Shown here in pieces: positions 50,966 through 59,799 of a stretch of 64,000 nucleotides of DNA. The stretch comes from Paenibacillus tyrphae. GTDB lineage: Bacteria > Bacillota > Bacilli > Paenibacillales > NBRC-103111. The stretch's first letter is position 1. Every line of letters begins with the position of its first letter. The DNA lies in assembly GCF_027925525.1 (NCBI RefSeq), contig NZ_BSDJ01000010.1, positions 1 through 64,000 on the forward strand, given 5' to 3'. Made by a program: the position numbers and the translations under genes. Under the pieces are notes generated by a model, which did no database searches, was not told the origin of the DNA, and saw only the letters and a program-made list of their open reading frames with translations.

Positions 50966-52753
50966 ATGCGGACTTGGATTGAAGCGCTCTCGCTGCGCGG
51001 CAAGCTGATGGCGGGCATCGTCGTATGCTTATTGCTGCCGGCCGTCGTTTCATTTTTTGTTTCCAACTGGTTTACGCAGGACGTGATGAAGGAGCAAGTC
51101 ACCCGCAATTCGCAAGAATCGTTAAAAATTGTGGACCAGTACGTGGTGAATCAACTCGATCGGATGCTGTATATTTTAAACCTGCTGCAATTCGATCCGG
51201 ACCTGCATTTATTCGTTACTGAACTCGGCCGGATGGACCCGGTCCGCCAGCCGTACGAAATCGTTCAAACCAAGCTGAAGCTGAACAAAAGGCTGGACGC
51301 CATTCTCGCTTCCTTCGATCCGCTGTATTTGACGATTCTATTGCCGAATGGGGACTTTTGGGCCAATTACAGCAGCTTTGACTTCGACCCGAAGCAGTTG
51401 TTCGGCAAGCCGTGGTACCAAGAAACGAGCGAATTGGCGCATTATCAGACCCGCTGGGTCGGCGGAGAACAGAACTATGTGCCGAATCCGGACGGCGTCC
51501 GCCACCCTTATGTCCTTACGCTCGCCAAGCCTATTCGCTCTGGCGACCAGCTCAGAGCGGTGGCTGTCGTCAGTCTGGATGCCGCCGCTTTGCAAAAGCT
51601 GTTTTCAAGCTCGAAGAAGGAAGAGACGCTTCTCATTACGGATCGCGAAGGCCGGATCGTATTCGGCAAGGAGATGGAGCGCATCGGCACGCTGTTTCCG
51701 TTTCGCGATCAATTGCCCTCCGAAGGACAGGCCAGCTTGATCGAGGTCGACGGCGAAGCCAATCTTCTCATCGCGGAAGCACTCAATCCGCATTGGCAGC
51801 TCGTGAGCATGAGCCCATACAAGCAAGCGTCCAAGCCGATCCAGGCGATTCGCCGGATCGATTTTCTCATTCAAACGCTGTGTTTAATCGTGTTCGCCGG
51901 AGTTCTGCTCTATTTGACAGGCGCTTTGACCACCCCCATTCGAAGGCTGGCGCAGACGGTTGTCCGCATCGAATCCGGGCATCTGGGCGAACGGTCCGGT
52001 ATCCGGGGCTGGGACGAGGTAGGCCGGCTGGGTGTTGTCTTCGACCGGATGCTGGACCGGATCGAGACGATGGTCCACAGCATCATCCGCGAGCAAGAGC
52101 ATAAACGAAAGGCGGAGCTGGCCATGCTTCAGGCTCAAATCAATCCGCACTTTTTATTTAATATTTTGAATTCGATCCGCATGAGAATTTTGCTCCGCGG
52201 CGATGCGGAAAATGCGGACCTCATCAGTTCTTTGTCTTCGTTGCTCAGAATGACGATTAACCGCAACAATGAGTTCGTCAGCTTGCATGAAGAGATCGAG
52301 ATGATTGGGCAGTATGTCCGGCTGATTAACGTCCGGCTCGGGGACCTACTTCATTTGAAGGTATCGGTCGCTTCGGACGCCGTGCTGGCGGAAGTGCCCC
52401 GGTTTGTGCTGCAGCCAATCATTGAGAACGCTTATTTGCATGGATTCGCCAGCAAAGGAGGAACGATCACGATTCATACGCACCTGCTGGCAGACGGACG
52501 TCTGAACATCGTGATCGCGGATTCAGGCGTCGGGATCTCGAAGGAGCGGCTGGAAAAGCTTCGCGCCGATCTGCAGGGGGAGGGCGAAGCGAAGGAACGG
52601 GCGTCCGCGGGATTGTCGGGCATCGGACTGCGGAACGTATACGAGCGTCTGCGGCTCATCTATAAGGAGAGTTGTTCTTTTACTATGGATTCCGAGCTAG
52701 GGCAAGGCACGACCATTACCTTGATCATTCCGCAGCAGCGAGAGGAGGAGTAG
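50966..52753 (+). CDS. YesM-type sensor histidine kinase
   Basis: ATG 50966 follows GGGGAGGAG. The 595 residues have a membrane segment at ~18-40, a large extracellular Cache-like domain (~45-275), a second segment at ~295-315, a HAMP domain, and the His-kinase motif QINPHFLFNILNSIR with the acceptor His. The ATPase has IIENAYLHG and GVGISKERL with GIGLRNVYERL. YesM kinases in Paenibacillus sense carbohydrate-derived signals and work with an AraC-type regulator, encoded four bases downstream. The polysaccharide-related genes that follow suggest their substrate class as signal. Confidence 0.85.
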   Translation: MRTWIEALSLRGKLMAGIVVCLLLPAVVSFFVSNWFTQDVMKEQVTRNSQESLKIVDQYVVNQLDRMLYILNLLQFDPDLHLFVTELGRMDPVRQPYEIVQTKLKLNKRLDAILASFDPLYLTILLPNGDFWANYSSFDFDPKQLFGKPWYQETSELAHYQTRWVGGEQNYVPNPDGVRHPYVLTLAKPIRSGDQLRAVAVVSLDAAALQKLFSSSKKEETLLITDREGRIVFGKEMERIGTLFPFRDQLPSEGQASLIEVDGEANLLIAEALNPHWQLVSMSPYKQASKPIQAIRRIDFLIQTLCLIVFAGVLLYLTGALTTPIRRLAQTVVRIESGHLGERSGIRGWDEVGRLGVVFDRMLDRIETMVHSIIREQEHKRKAELAMLQAQINPHFLFNILNSIRMRILLRGDAENADLISSLSSLLRMTINRNNEFVSLHEEIEMIGQYVRLINVRLGDLLHLKVSVASDAVLAEVPRFVLQPIIENAYLHGFASKGGTITIHTHLLADGRLNIVIADSGVGISKERLEKLRADLQGEGEAKERASAGLSGIGLRNVYERLRLIYKESCSFTMDSELGQGTTITLIIPQQREEE

Positions 52754-52756
52754 GGG

Positions 52757-54373
52757 ATGTACACCGTCTTTGTTGTCGACGACGATCTGCCGGTTTTGCA
52801 CTATTTGAAGGAAGCACTGCCATGGGAAGCGGTTCAATGCCGGCTGGGCGGCTGCTTTCAAGATCCCGAGGAAGCGCTCTCCGCTGCCGGGGCATCGCAA
52901 GTGGATATTCTGGTAACGGATATCGGGATGCCGGGAATGGACGGGATGGCGCTGATCCGGGCGATGCGAGCGCTGCATCCGGGGCTCAAGGTCGTTATCC
53001 TCTCGTGTCACGACGAATTCGATTATGCCCAGCAAGCGCTCAAGCTTCATGTGACCGATTATGTGTTGAAGGAAACGATGACGGCCGGGCTGATCGGAGA
53101 CTTGCTGATGCAGATGAGTGAGGCGCTTGATGCGGAGAGAAGCTCCGAAGCCGCGAAACGGGACATGGAAGCGAAGGTGAAGCAGAACGACAGCCTACTT
53201 CGGCAGGCCTTCATGCTCCATACCATTCAAAGCCCCCTGCTCAACGTCCAGGAATGGGAGTGGCGGGCGCAGGAGTACGGGATCGACTTTTCCCATGGGG
53301 AGTGGGTGCCGGTGCTGGCCTTTCCCGATCGTCCCCGGGAAGCGGTCGCGCGGTTTCGTTCGCCCGAGCTGCTGCGGGATACGGCCGAGAATATATTGAC
53401 GGAAGCGCTCGGTTCCGGAGCATGCAAGGTATTCCCTTACCAGCAGGGAGAGCTGTTGTTGTTGTTTCCTTTTTCCTCCGAACATCGTATCGGGAGTTGG
53501 AAGCGGGTGGAGGAGATGCTTCGTGCCCAGCAGAAGTGCCTGCTTCAATATGCGAAAGTGTCTTATTCGTTCATGATCGGGCTGCCTTGCAAGGAGCCGC
53601 TCCGTCTTAAGGAGAACCTCGCGGCGCTCATCGGACTGGGAAAGGAACGGTTTTACATGCCGCATGGATCGGTCGGGCGAATGGAGCAGGCGCTGCCCGT
53701 CGCAGGCTTGGGGGACGAGCTGTTAGCTCAGTATGTGCCGGCTTTGGAGGATTTCCGGCAGCTTGTGCTGCAAGAGAAAACAGACTCGATCGCCGCGACC
53801 GTCGGTCAATGGATGAGGATTATGCGTGAAAACCGGTTTCACCCTGTGGAAGTGAAGGAATGGACGCTCAAAATCGTGCTGGAGATCCGCTTGCGGCTGA
53901 AATCTCTTCAGATGACGCAAACCAGCTTTGCCTCAGGGCTTCTGCATCACGATGTCATGGAACTAGCGAGCCTGCAGGAGCTGGGCGAGTGGCTTCAGCA
54001 TTTTCTGAACCAAGCCGTGGAGTGCGCCGGAAGGATCAGAAAGGAATCGAAGCGCCGCGAGGTGCTGGAATGCCAGCGGTTTGTCGCCAGCAAGTGGCAG
54101 GAGCGGGTCGGCCTTGAGGAGGCAGCTGCGCATTTGCACCTCCATCCCAACTATTTGAGCCGGCTGTTTAAACGCGAAACGGGAGAAAATTTTGTCGAGT
54201 TCGTCACCCGAACCAAGATGGAGAAAGCACAGGAGCTTCTGGAACGGACCGACAAAACCGTCGAAGAGATCGCCGCCATGCTCTCGTACGAGAACAAAAA
54301 TTATTTTACGAAGCTGTTTAAGGCCCATACCGGGGCTTTGCCGAGCTTGTACCGTTCGTCCAGGAAAGGATGA
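52757..54373 (+). CDS. YesN-type AraC-family response regulator
   Basis: The 538-residue protein has an N-terminal receiver with the acceptor aspartate in DILVTDIGMPGMDG (~55), a long middle domain, and a C-terminal AraC DNA-binding domain (VGLEEAAAHLHLHPNYLSRLFKRE, then KTVEEIAAMLSYENKNYFTK). GAGGAGGAG serves as ribosome site at the end of the kinase gene. It should activate nearby carbohydrate-use promoters; similar motifs before the beta-helix gene and the GH2 gene (see those regions) are candidate targets. Confidence 0.85.
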   Translation: MYTVFVVDDDLPVLHYLKEALPWEAVQCRLGGCFQDPEEALSAAGASQVDILVTDIGMPGMDGMALIRAMRALHPGLKVVILSCHDEFDYAQQALKLHVTDYVLKETMTAGLIGDLLMQMSEALDAERSSEAAKRDMEAKVKQNDSLLRQAFMLHTIQSPLLNVQEWEWRAQEYGIDFSHGEWVPVLAFPDRPREAVARFRSPELLRDTAENILTEALGSGACKVFPYQQGELLLLFPFSSEHRIGSWKRVEEMLRAQQKCLLQYAKVSYSFMIGLPCKEPLRLKENLAALIGLGKERFYMPHGSVGRMEQALPVAGLGDELLAQYVPALEDFRQLVLQEKTDSIAATVGQWMRIMRENRFHPVEVKEWTLKIVLEIRLRLKSLQMTQTSFASGLLHHDVMELASLQELGEWLQHFLNQAVECAGRIRKESKRREVLECQRFVASKWQERVGLEEAAAHLHLHPNYLSRLFKRETGENFVEFVTRTKMEKAQELLERTDKTVEEIAAMLSYENKNYFTKLFKAHTGALPSLYRSSRKG

Positions 54374-54427
54374 GACTGCTGTCATACGTCCGGCCCTGGG
54401 CAAACGGATTAAAAAATGAGTAAAAGT

Positions 54428-54474
54428 GGTGTAAATCGTGCCTGTTCGGGGAGGGCCATGCCCAATACTATGGG
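54428..54474 (+). promoter_or_regulatory. Promoter of the beta-helix gene, element shared with the GH2 gene
   Basis: AAATCGT at 54433 is followed 33 bases later by TACTATGG (54466). The same element, GGT-two bases-AAATCGT, and the same distance to TACGATGG occur before the GH2 gene. A joint activator such as the YesN-type regulator is a reasonable guess. Confidence 0.35.
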
Positions 54475-54576
54475 GTTAGCGGACGGAAACGGAGGGATGA
54501 AAATGAGTGCGCTTTCTTGAGCATAGCGTTCGCTGACCGCAGGAAATTATTTTAGATGAAAGGCGGGTATTTCGTA

Positions 54577-56679
54577 ATGAACCTTCCCCGTATAAGATCT
54601 AGCTTTGCTGTCTTCCTTATCATAGCCATGCTGCTGCACATAGCAGGAGTATTGTACGTCGCTCCCGAGCCTGCACATGCGGCCGGAACAACTTACTATG
54701 TCGATTCGGCGGGCGGAAGTGACACGAACACCGGAACAAGCTCTTCCGCGCCGTGGGCAACTTTAGCCAAAGTCAACGGCACGACGTTTCAGCCGGGCGA
54801 TAAAATTTTGTTCAAGTCGGGCGGCGTCTGGACCGGCCAGTTGTGGCCGAAGGGATCGGGAACGAGCGGGAATCCGATTGTGATCGACAGCTACGGAACC
54901 GGCGCCAAGCCGATTATTAACGGAGCGGGCACGAGCTATCCCGCGAACACATCGGGCGCCGTCATGCTGTACAACCAAGAATATTGGGAAATTAACAACC
55001 TTGAGGTGACCAATTTTAGCTCTTCCATTGTATCCTCAAGAGCCGGTATTCTGGTGTACAACAATCAATCCGGATTGAAAAACCATATTTATGTGAGAAA
55101 TTGCTACGTTCACGATGTGAATTCGGATGTGAACGGCAACAAAAACAGCGGCGGAATCATCTTCTTCGGTACGCATATCGACAAAGACGGGAAAGCTACG
55201 GTAGGCTTGCAGGCCGGATTTAACGATGTGCTGGTGGAGAACAACCATGTCGCCAATGTAACCAAGGAAGGGATCCGCACGAAATCGGATGCGGGCAACG
55301 GCTATCCGAAGATTAGCACGAATGTCGTATTCCGGGGCAACTTCGTCGAAGAAGTATGGGGAGACGGCATGGTACTGGCGGAAGTGCTGTCCGGCGCTTT
55401 GGCCGAATACAACACGGTGAAAAACCATAGCAAAACGTCTTCCGGCAATTACGCGGGCCTATGGACGCACTATACGACGGGAGCTGTCGTCCAGTTCAAC
55501 GAAGTGTACGGCGGAAGCGGCGGCAACAACGACGGGGAAGCCTTCGATTCGGACAACAACTGTATCGGAGACGTCTTCCAGTATAACTACAGCCACAATA
55601 ACTCCGGCGGACTCGTGTTGGTCATGCCCAGCGCAAGCAATTTGAAGTTCAGGTACAACATCAGTGAAAACGACGGCTACCGTTCAGGCCAGGAAATTTT
55701 CTTTTATCACAGCACCAGCCCAGGAAACGAAATTTACAACAATACCATTTATGTGGGGCCCAACGTGAAGACTCAAGTTTTTGATAACGATTCCAATATG
55801 GTCAAGTTTTATAACAATATCATTAAAGCGGATGGAACGATTACGAAGTTTGCGGAAAAGGCATGGAGCACGTCGGCCGTATTCCAAAACAACAGCTTCT
55901 ACCCGGCAACCATCGACGACATCAACGGTCCCGCGTCGCATCTCGGTTTAATAACGGCCGACCCGCAGCTCGTCAACCCTGGGGCTGGAGAAACGAACAT
56001 CAATATGAACGATCCGAACCGGTTGAGCGGCTACAAGCTTCAGCCGACGTCGCCGCTCATTAACAGCGGGGTCTTTGTGGCGAATAACGGCGGCAGAGAT
56101 TTCTGGGGCACGGCTCTATACAACGGCAATCCGGATATCGGCGCTTTCGAGTATGCGTCGGGCGGTCCGATCCAGCCTTCGGTGAGCTATGAGCCAACTG
56201 CCGATTCCTATGTCAGGGACGGAGCTTACGCGGGTACGAATTACGGCACAGAGGCGACGATGATGGTCAAAGCCGATGCGTCCGGGTTTGCCAGAAAAGC
56301 TTATGTCAAGTTCAATTACGGAACCTTTGGCGGTTCGAGCGCAGCTTCTGCCAAAGTGAAGCTGTATGTCCCGGCCGTTAATACGGACGCTTCAAGAACG
56401 GTGAAATTATACGGCACCGCGGATGAAAGCTGGAGCGAAACGGGCATCACCTGGAACAACGCCCCGGCGGGCACAACGCTCCTCGGCAGCGCCGTCATGA
56501 GCAATACCGTCGGGACATGGTATGAATTCGATGTGACAAGCTATGTGAACAGCCAGATGTCGGACAAGCTCGTGTCATTCTTGCTGGTGAACGAAGGTGC
56601 GGCCAGCTCGAAGGGAGACGTTTCTTTCAATACCAAAGAGGCCGCGAGCAACAAGCCGCAGCTCGTATTGACGCAATAA
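54577..56679 (+). CDS. Secreted right-handed beta-helix protein with DNRLRE/CBM96-like C-terminus
   Basis: ATG 54577 follows AAGGCGGG; ATG 54556 is an alternative. The ~700 residues begin with a signal peptide (cleavage near AHAAG) and the polysaccharide-lyase-like start YYVDSAGGSDTNTGTS. Parallel beta-helix coils follow through ~500, with repeated Asn-rich turns (NVTKEGIRTKS, EYNTVKNHSK). The C-terminal ~160 residues are a DNRLRE/CBM96-like module (PTADSYVRDG, ITWNNAPAG, VTSYVNSQ). The protein probably cleaves or binds uronate-containing polysaccharide outside the cell. Neighbouring YesM/YesN and GH2 genes suggest one utilisation locus. Confidence 0.75.
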   Translation: MNLPRIRSSFAVFLIIAMLLHIAGVLYVAPEPAHAAGTTYYVDSAGGSDTNTGTSSSAPWATLAKVNGTTFQPGDKILFKSGGVWTGQLWPKGSGTSGNPIVIDSYGTGAKPIINGAGTSYPANTSGAVMLYNQEYWEINNLEVTNFSSSIVSSRAGILVYNNQSGLKNHIYVRNCYVHDVNSDVNGNKNSGGIIFFGTHIDKDGKATVGLQAGFNDVLVENNHVANVTKEGIRTKSDAGNGYPKISTNVVFRGNFVEEVWGDGMVLAEVLSGALAEYNTVKNHSKTSSGNYAGLWTHYTTGAVVQFNEVYGGSGGNNDGEAFDSDNNCIGDVFQYNYSHNNSGGLVLVMPSASNLKFRYNISENDGYRSGQEIFFYHSTSPGNEIYNNTIYVGPNVKTQVFDNDSNMVKFYNNIIKADGTITKFAEKAWSTSAVFQNNSFYPATIDDINGPASHLGLITADPQLVNPGAGETNINMNDPNRLSGYKLQPTSPLINSGVFVANNGGRDFWGTALYNGNPDIGAFEYASGGPIQPSVSYEPTADSYVRDGAYAGTNYGTEATMMVKADASGFARKAYVKFNYGTFGGSSAASAKVKLYVPAVNTDASRTVKLYGTADESWSETGITWNNAPAGTTLLGSAVMSNTVGTWYEFDVTSYVNSQMSDKLVSFLLVNEGAASSKGDVSFNTKEAASNKPQLVLTQ

Positions 56680-56713
56680 CCTCCCTTGCTTAGAGGAATT
56701 GTCAGGATCATCG

Positions 56714-56770
56714 GGAAATAGCAGATGCTTGGATGACGGAATGACGCAGTCTCTGCTATTTCCTTGATGA
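56714..56770 (+). terminator. Terminator after the beta-helix gene
   Basis: GGAAATAGCAGA (56714-56725) and TCTGCTATTTCC (56752-56763) form a perfect 12-bp stem, with TTGATGATTTTTT behind it. Confidence 0.75.
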
Positions 56771-56790
56771 TTTTTTAGGAGGCTTTTCAC

Positions 56791-57855
56791 ATGAAGAAAC
56801 GGATGACGCTTGTCATTGTGCTGCTTGCAGCTTTGCTTGTTTTTTTGTTCTTCTTGTTCGGACAGCGGTCCGGCCGCGATGCTTATGCGGAGGTTTTGAC
56901 GATCAATGGGGAACCTGTTGTTTTGGGCGAATATGAGATGGTTCTGAAAGATCGCGTAGCGGAAGTGTATGGATATTTTCATGAAAAATACGGCGCGCAA
57001 GATAGTGCGGAATTTTGGACGAAAAGCTTCAACGGTGAAATTCCGTTGGAGATGGCGAAGAAAAAAACGCTGGAAAAGCTTAAAATCATAAAGACGGAGC
57101 AGCTTCTGGCCAAGCAATACGGACTGACGGACGATGTCAGCTACAGAGGCTTTAAAGAGAGGTTAACCGAGGAAAACAAAAGGAGAGCTGAAGCCGTGAA
57201 GAAGGGCCAGCCTATATTCGGGCCCCGCGAGTATAGCGAGATCGCCTATTTCAACCACGTTCACGATACGATCAAACGGCAGCTTCTTGATTATGCTGTG
57301 AACCATGAGGCTCCGGCCGCGAATGAGGCGCTGCATGCCGCTTACGAAAACCTGCGAAAAAAAGGGGAGCTGAAGAAGCCCGACCGTATTCGTACGCAAG
57401 TTGTTGAATTGGCTTTTGGAAACGGTGATGGCTCCAGTTCCCTAACAAGAAGCGTCGCGATGGAGACGATGAACGGCATCCGATCCGGGCTGGCAGGCGG
57501 CAAGGAGGCCGATGCGGTTGTCCGGCAGCTTGGGGTAAATGCGTCGGTGAAGGAAAGAACCTTCGACGAATCGACCTATGCTGTAGATAGCAGCGAGGAA
57601 GAGGAGAAGGTGTTCGCTGCTGTCCGCAAGCTGAAGCCGGGCGAAGTCAGCGAATTATTCGAAACGGCCGGATCGGTATTCGTCCTTCAATGTACGGAGC
57701 GCACACCGGGCGGGGATCTTCGATTTGAAGATGTCCAGGAACGGCTGAAATGGAAGTACGCCGAAGAGCAGTTGGGTAAACGGGTAACCGAGACGGCGGA
57801 AAATGCGAATCTCGTCATCCATCACAAGGTGTATGACGAGATCGCCGTACGTTAG
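56791..57855 (+). CDS. PrsA/SurA-like membrane-anchored foldase
   Basis: The 354 residues start with a basic N-terminus and one hydrophobic segment (~8-24) without a lipobox cysteine, so a membrane anchor is more likely than a lipoprotein. The rest resembles SurA_N/PrsA chaperones: VLTINGEPVVLGEYEMVL at ~34, long helices, and a parvulin-like part (~200-325) with KLKPGEVSELFETAGSVFVLQ. It may help fold secreted enzymes such as the beta-helix protein upstream. The GGAGGC ribosome site is good. Peptidyl-prolyl isomerase residues are not clearly conserved. Confidence 0.65.
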   Translation: MKKRMTLVIVLLAALLVFLFFLFGQRSGRDAYAEVLTINGEPVVLGEYEMVLKDRVAEVYGYFHEKYGAQDSAEFWTKSFNGEIPLEMAKKKTLEKLKIIKTEQLLAKQYGLTDDVSYRGFKERLTEENKRRAEAVKKGQPIFGPREYSEIAYFNHVHDTIKRQLLDYAVNHEAPAANEALHAAYENLRKKGELKKPDRIRTQVVELAFGNGDGSSSLTRSVAMETMNGIRSGLAGGKEADAVVRQLGVNASVKERTFDESTYAVDSSEEEEKVFAAVRKLKPGEVSELFETAGSVFVLQCTERTPGGDLRFEDVQERLKWKYAEEQLGKRVTETAENANLVIHHKVYDEIAVR

Positions 57856-57897
57856 CTTGCCTCCGCGTGCCAACAAGTCAAAATAATGTACACATCC

Positions 57898-57944
57898 GGT
57901 AAAAATCGTTCAAATCTTTCGCAGGCGCTCCGTGCTACGATGGT
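57898..57944 (+). promoter_or_regulatory. Promoter of the GH2 gene, element shared with the beta-helix gene
   Basis: GGTAAAAATCGT at 57899 is followed 33 bases later by TACGATGG (57936), the same spacing as before the beta-helix gene. Confidence 0.35.
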
Positions 57945-57995
57945 TCGTAGGAATGCGACCAGAGATGATTTTGAAGACGGAGGGAGCAACTACGT

Positions 57996-59762
57996 ATGCT
58001 GTATCCACAATCAAATAGTTCCAGAGCGATGATTTCGCTAGACGGATTTTGGAAGTTTGCACCGGACGTTAACGATGACGGGGAACAACGGGGATGGCCG
58101 CTTCAACTGCCGGCCGACAGGGAAATCGGGGTACCGGCCAGCTGGAACGAGCAATTTCAGGATTTGATGTACTTTTTCGGCACGGGCTGGTATGAACGGG
58201 AGATAGAGCTTTCCAGACAGCTTCGCTCGGAACGGATCTGGCTGCGCGTCGGTTCGGCCAATTACTTGTCGACCGTGTGGGTGAACGGGACCGAAGTCGG
58301 CCGGCATGAAGGCGCTCACCTTCCGTTCGTGTTCGAGATTACCGACCATGTCCGCTGGGACGGCCCGAACCGGATCACGATCCGGGTAGACGCCGCTATC
58401 GCGGCCGACCGTCTTCCGCCGGGAGACGTGGAGGACGAACAGATCGTCGGATTCAAAGGACAGTATCCGAACAACTACTACGACTTTTTCCCTTATGGCG
58501 GCATTCATCGTTCGGTGACGCTGTTTACGACTCCGATGTCCTTTGTCAGCGACATTCGGATTACGACGGAGATCGACGGCACGGACGGCAAAGTCAAAGC
58601 TCATGTCGGTCTAAGCGAAGGCTTCGGAGGAGCTTGCACCGTTAGCATACGTGGCACGCAATGCCGTTCGTCCGTGGAGATTGGAACGGACGGGCCTTCG
58701 GTTGATGTTGACTTTACCGTTCCGGCGGCAAGACTGTGGTGTCCGGAGGACCCCTTCCTGTACGAATTGGAGGTCCGCTTGACGGACGGGGATGGCCAAG
58801 CGATCGATCAGTACGTGCAAACGTTCGGCATCCGGACCGTGTCGATTCGGGGCACCGAGCTTTTGCTGAACGGCAAACCGGTATTTCTCACCGGCTTCGG
58901 CATGCACGAGGATTTCCCGGTACTGGGCAAAGGCATCTCTCCCGCGGTCATCGCCAAAGATTTCAACCTGCTGAACTGGATCGGAGCGAACTCGGTTCGC
59001 ACGTCTCATTATCCGTACAGCGACGAATTTCTGAGCTACGCTGATAAGCACGGCTTGCTGGTTATCGGCGAAACGCCTTTCGTCGGGTTCGTTCGCAGCC
59101 ATTACAAGGGAACCGCTATCCTGAATAAAGCGAAACGGGTGATCACGGAAATGATCGAACGCGATGTCAATCACCCGTGCGTTATCGCCTGGAGCTTGGC
59201 GAACGAAGGAGATACGTTGGCCCCAGAGGCTGATGCGTTCTATGAAGCGCTGTACAGCCATGCAAAATCGCTGGACGATACGCGGCCGGTTACGATTGTC
59301 AATTGCGTCGATGTGGAGAAGGACGTCGCGCTGAAGCATTACGACTTTGTCAGCCTCAACCGGTATCACGGCTGGTACGAGCAGGCCGGCCGGTTAGACG
59401 AAGGCTGCCGCATCCTGAGCGAGAAGCTGGACCGCTGCTACGAGGTTCTCGGCAAGCCGGTGATCGTGACGGAGTTCGGAGCGGACGCCGTCGCCGGTGT
59501 GCACGTGGACCCGCCGGAGGTGTTTTCCGAGGAATATCAGGCGGAGATGGTTACCCGGCAGTATGAAATCATCCGGCAAAAACCATACACGATCGGAGCT
59601 CACGTATGGTCGTTCGCCGATTTCAAGACAAGCCAGACCCCTTCGCGGGTCGTCGTCAACCGCAAGGGCGTGTTCACGCGCGACCGCCAGCCGAAGCTTT
59701 CGGCGCATAAGCTGAAGGCGCTTTGGGGCGGAGGATCGTCGAAAAAGCCAAGCCGAACTTAG
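57996..59762 (+). CDS. GH2 family glycosidase, beta-glucuronidase-like
   Basis: The 588 residues have the three GH2 parts. First is a sugar-binding jelly roll (residues ~10-170, GWYEREIELSR, DFFPYGGIHRSV). Second is an immunoglobulin-like domain (~175-270). Third is a TIM barrel with LNGKPVFLTGFGMHEDFP, RTSHYPYSDEF, the acid/base Glu404 in WSLANEGD and nucleophile Glu493 in VTEFGAD. The KHEDFPV-like start of the barrel and the length favour beta-glucuronidase over beta-galactosidase. No signal peptide, so it acts on imported oligosaccharides, in line with a uronide-use locus. Confidence 0.85.
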   Translation: MLYPQSNSSRAMISLDGFWKFAPDVNDDGEQRGWPLQLPADREIGVPASWNEQFQDLMYFFGTGWYEREIELSRQLRSERIWLRVGSANYLSTVWVNGTEVGRHEGAHLPFVFEITDHVRWDGPNRITIRVDAAIAADRLPPGDVEDEQIVGFKGQYPNNYYDFFPYGGIHRSVTLFTTPMSFVSDIRITTEIDGTDGKVKAHVGLSEGFGGACTVSIRGTQCRSSVEIGTDGPSVDVDFTVPAARLWCPEDPFLYELEVRLTDGDGQAIDQYVQTFGIRTVSIRGTELLLNGKPVFLTGFGMHEDFPVLGKGISPAVIAKDFNLLNWIGANSVRTSHYPYSDEFLSYADKHGLLVIGETPFVGFVRSHYKGTAILNKAKRVITEMIERDVNHPCVIAWSLANEGDTLAPEADAFYEALYSHAKSLDDTRPVTIVNCVDVEKDVALKHYDFVSLNRYHGWYEQAGRLDEGCRILSEKLDRCYEVLGKPVIVTEFGADAVAGVHVDPPEVFSEEYQAEMVTRQYEIIRQKPYTIGAHVWSFADFKTSQTPSRVVVNRKGVFTRDRQPKLSAHKLKALWGGGSSKKPSRT

Positions 59763-59784
59763 TTCGGGCTTGGCTTTTTTTTGC
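59746..59784. terminator. Bidirectional terminator between GH2 and the regulator gene
   Basis: AGCCAAGCCGAA and TTCGGGCTTGGCT pair with one bulge. Eight T follow on the + strand and a T-rich stretch on the minus strand. The left arm overlaps the last codons of the GH2 gene. Confidence 0.8.
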
Positions 59785-59799
59785 CAGCGATATCAAGGG

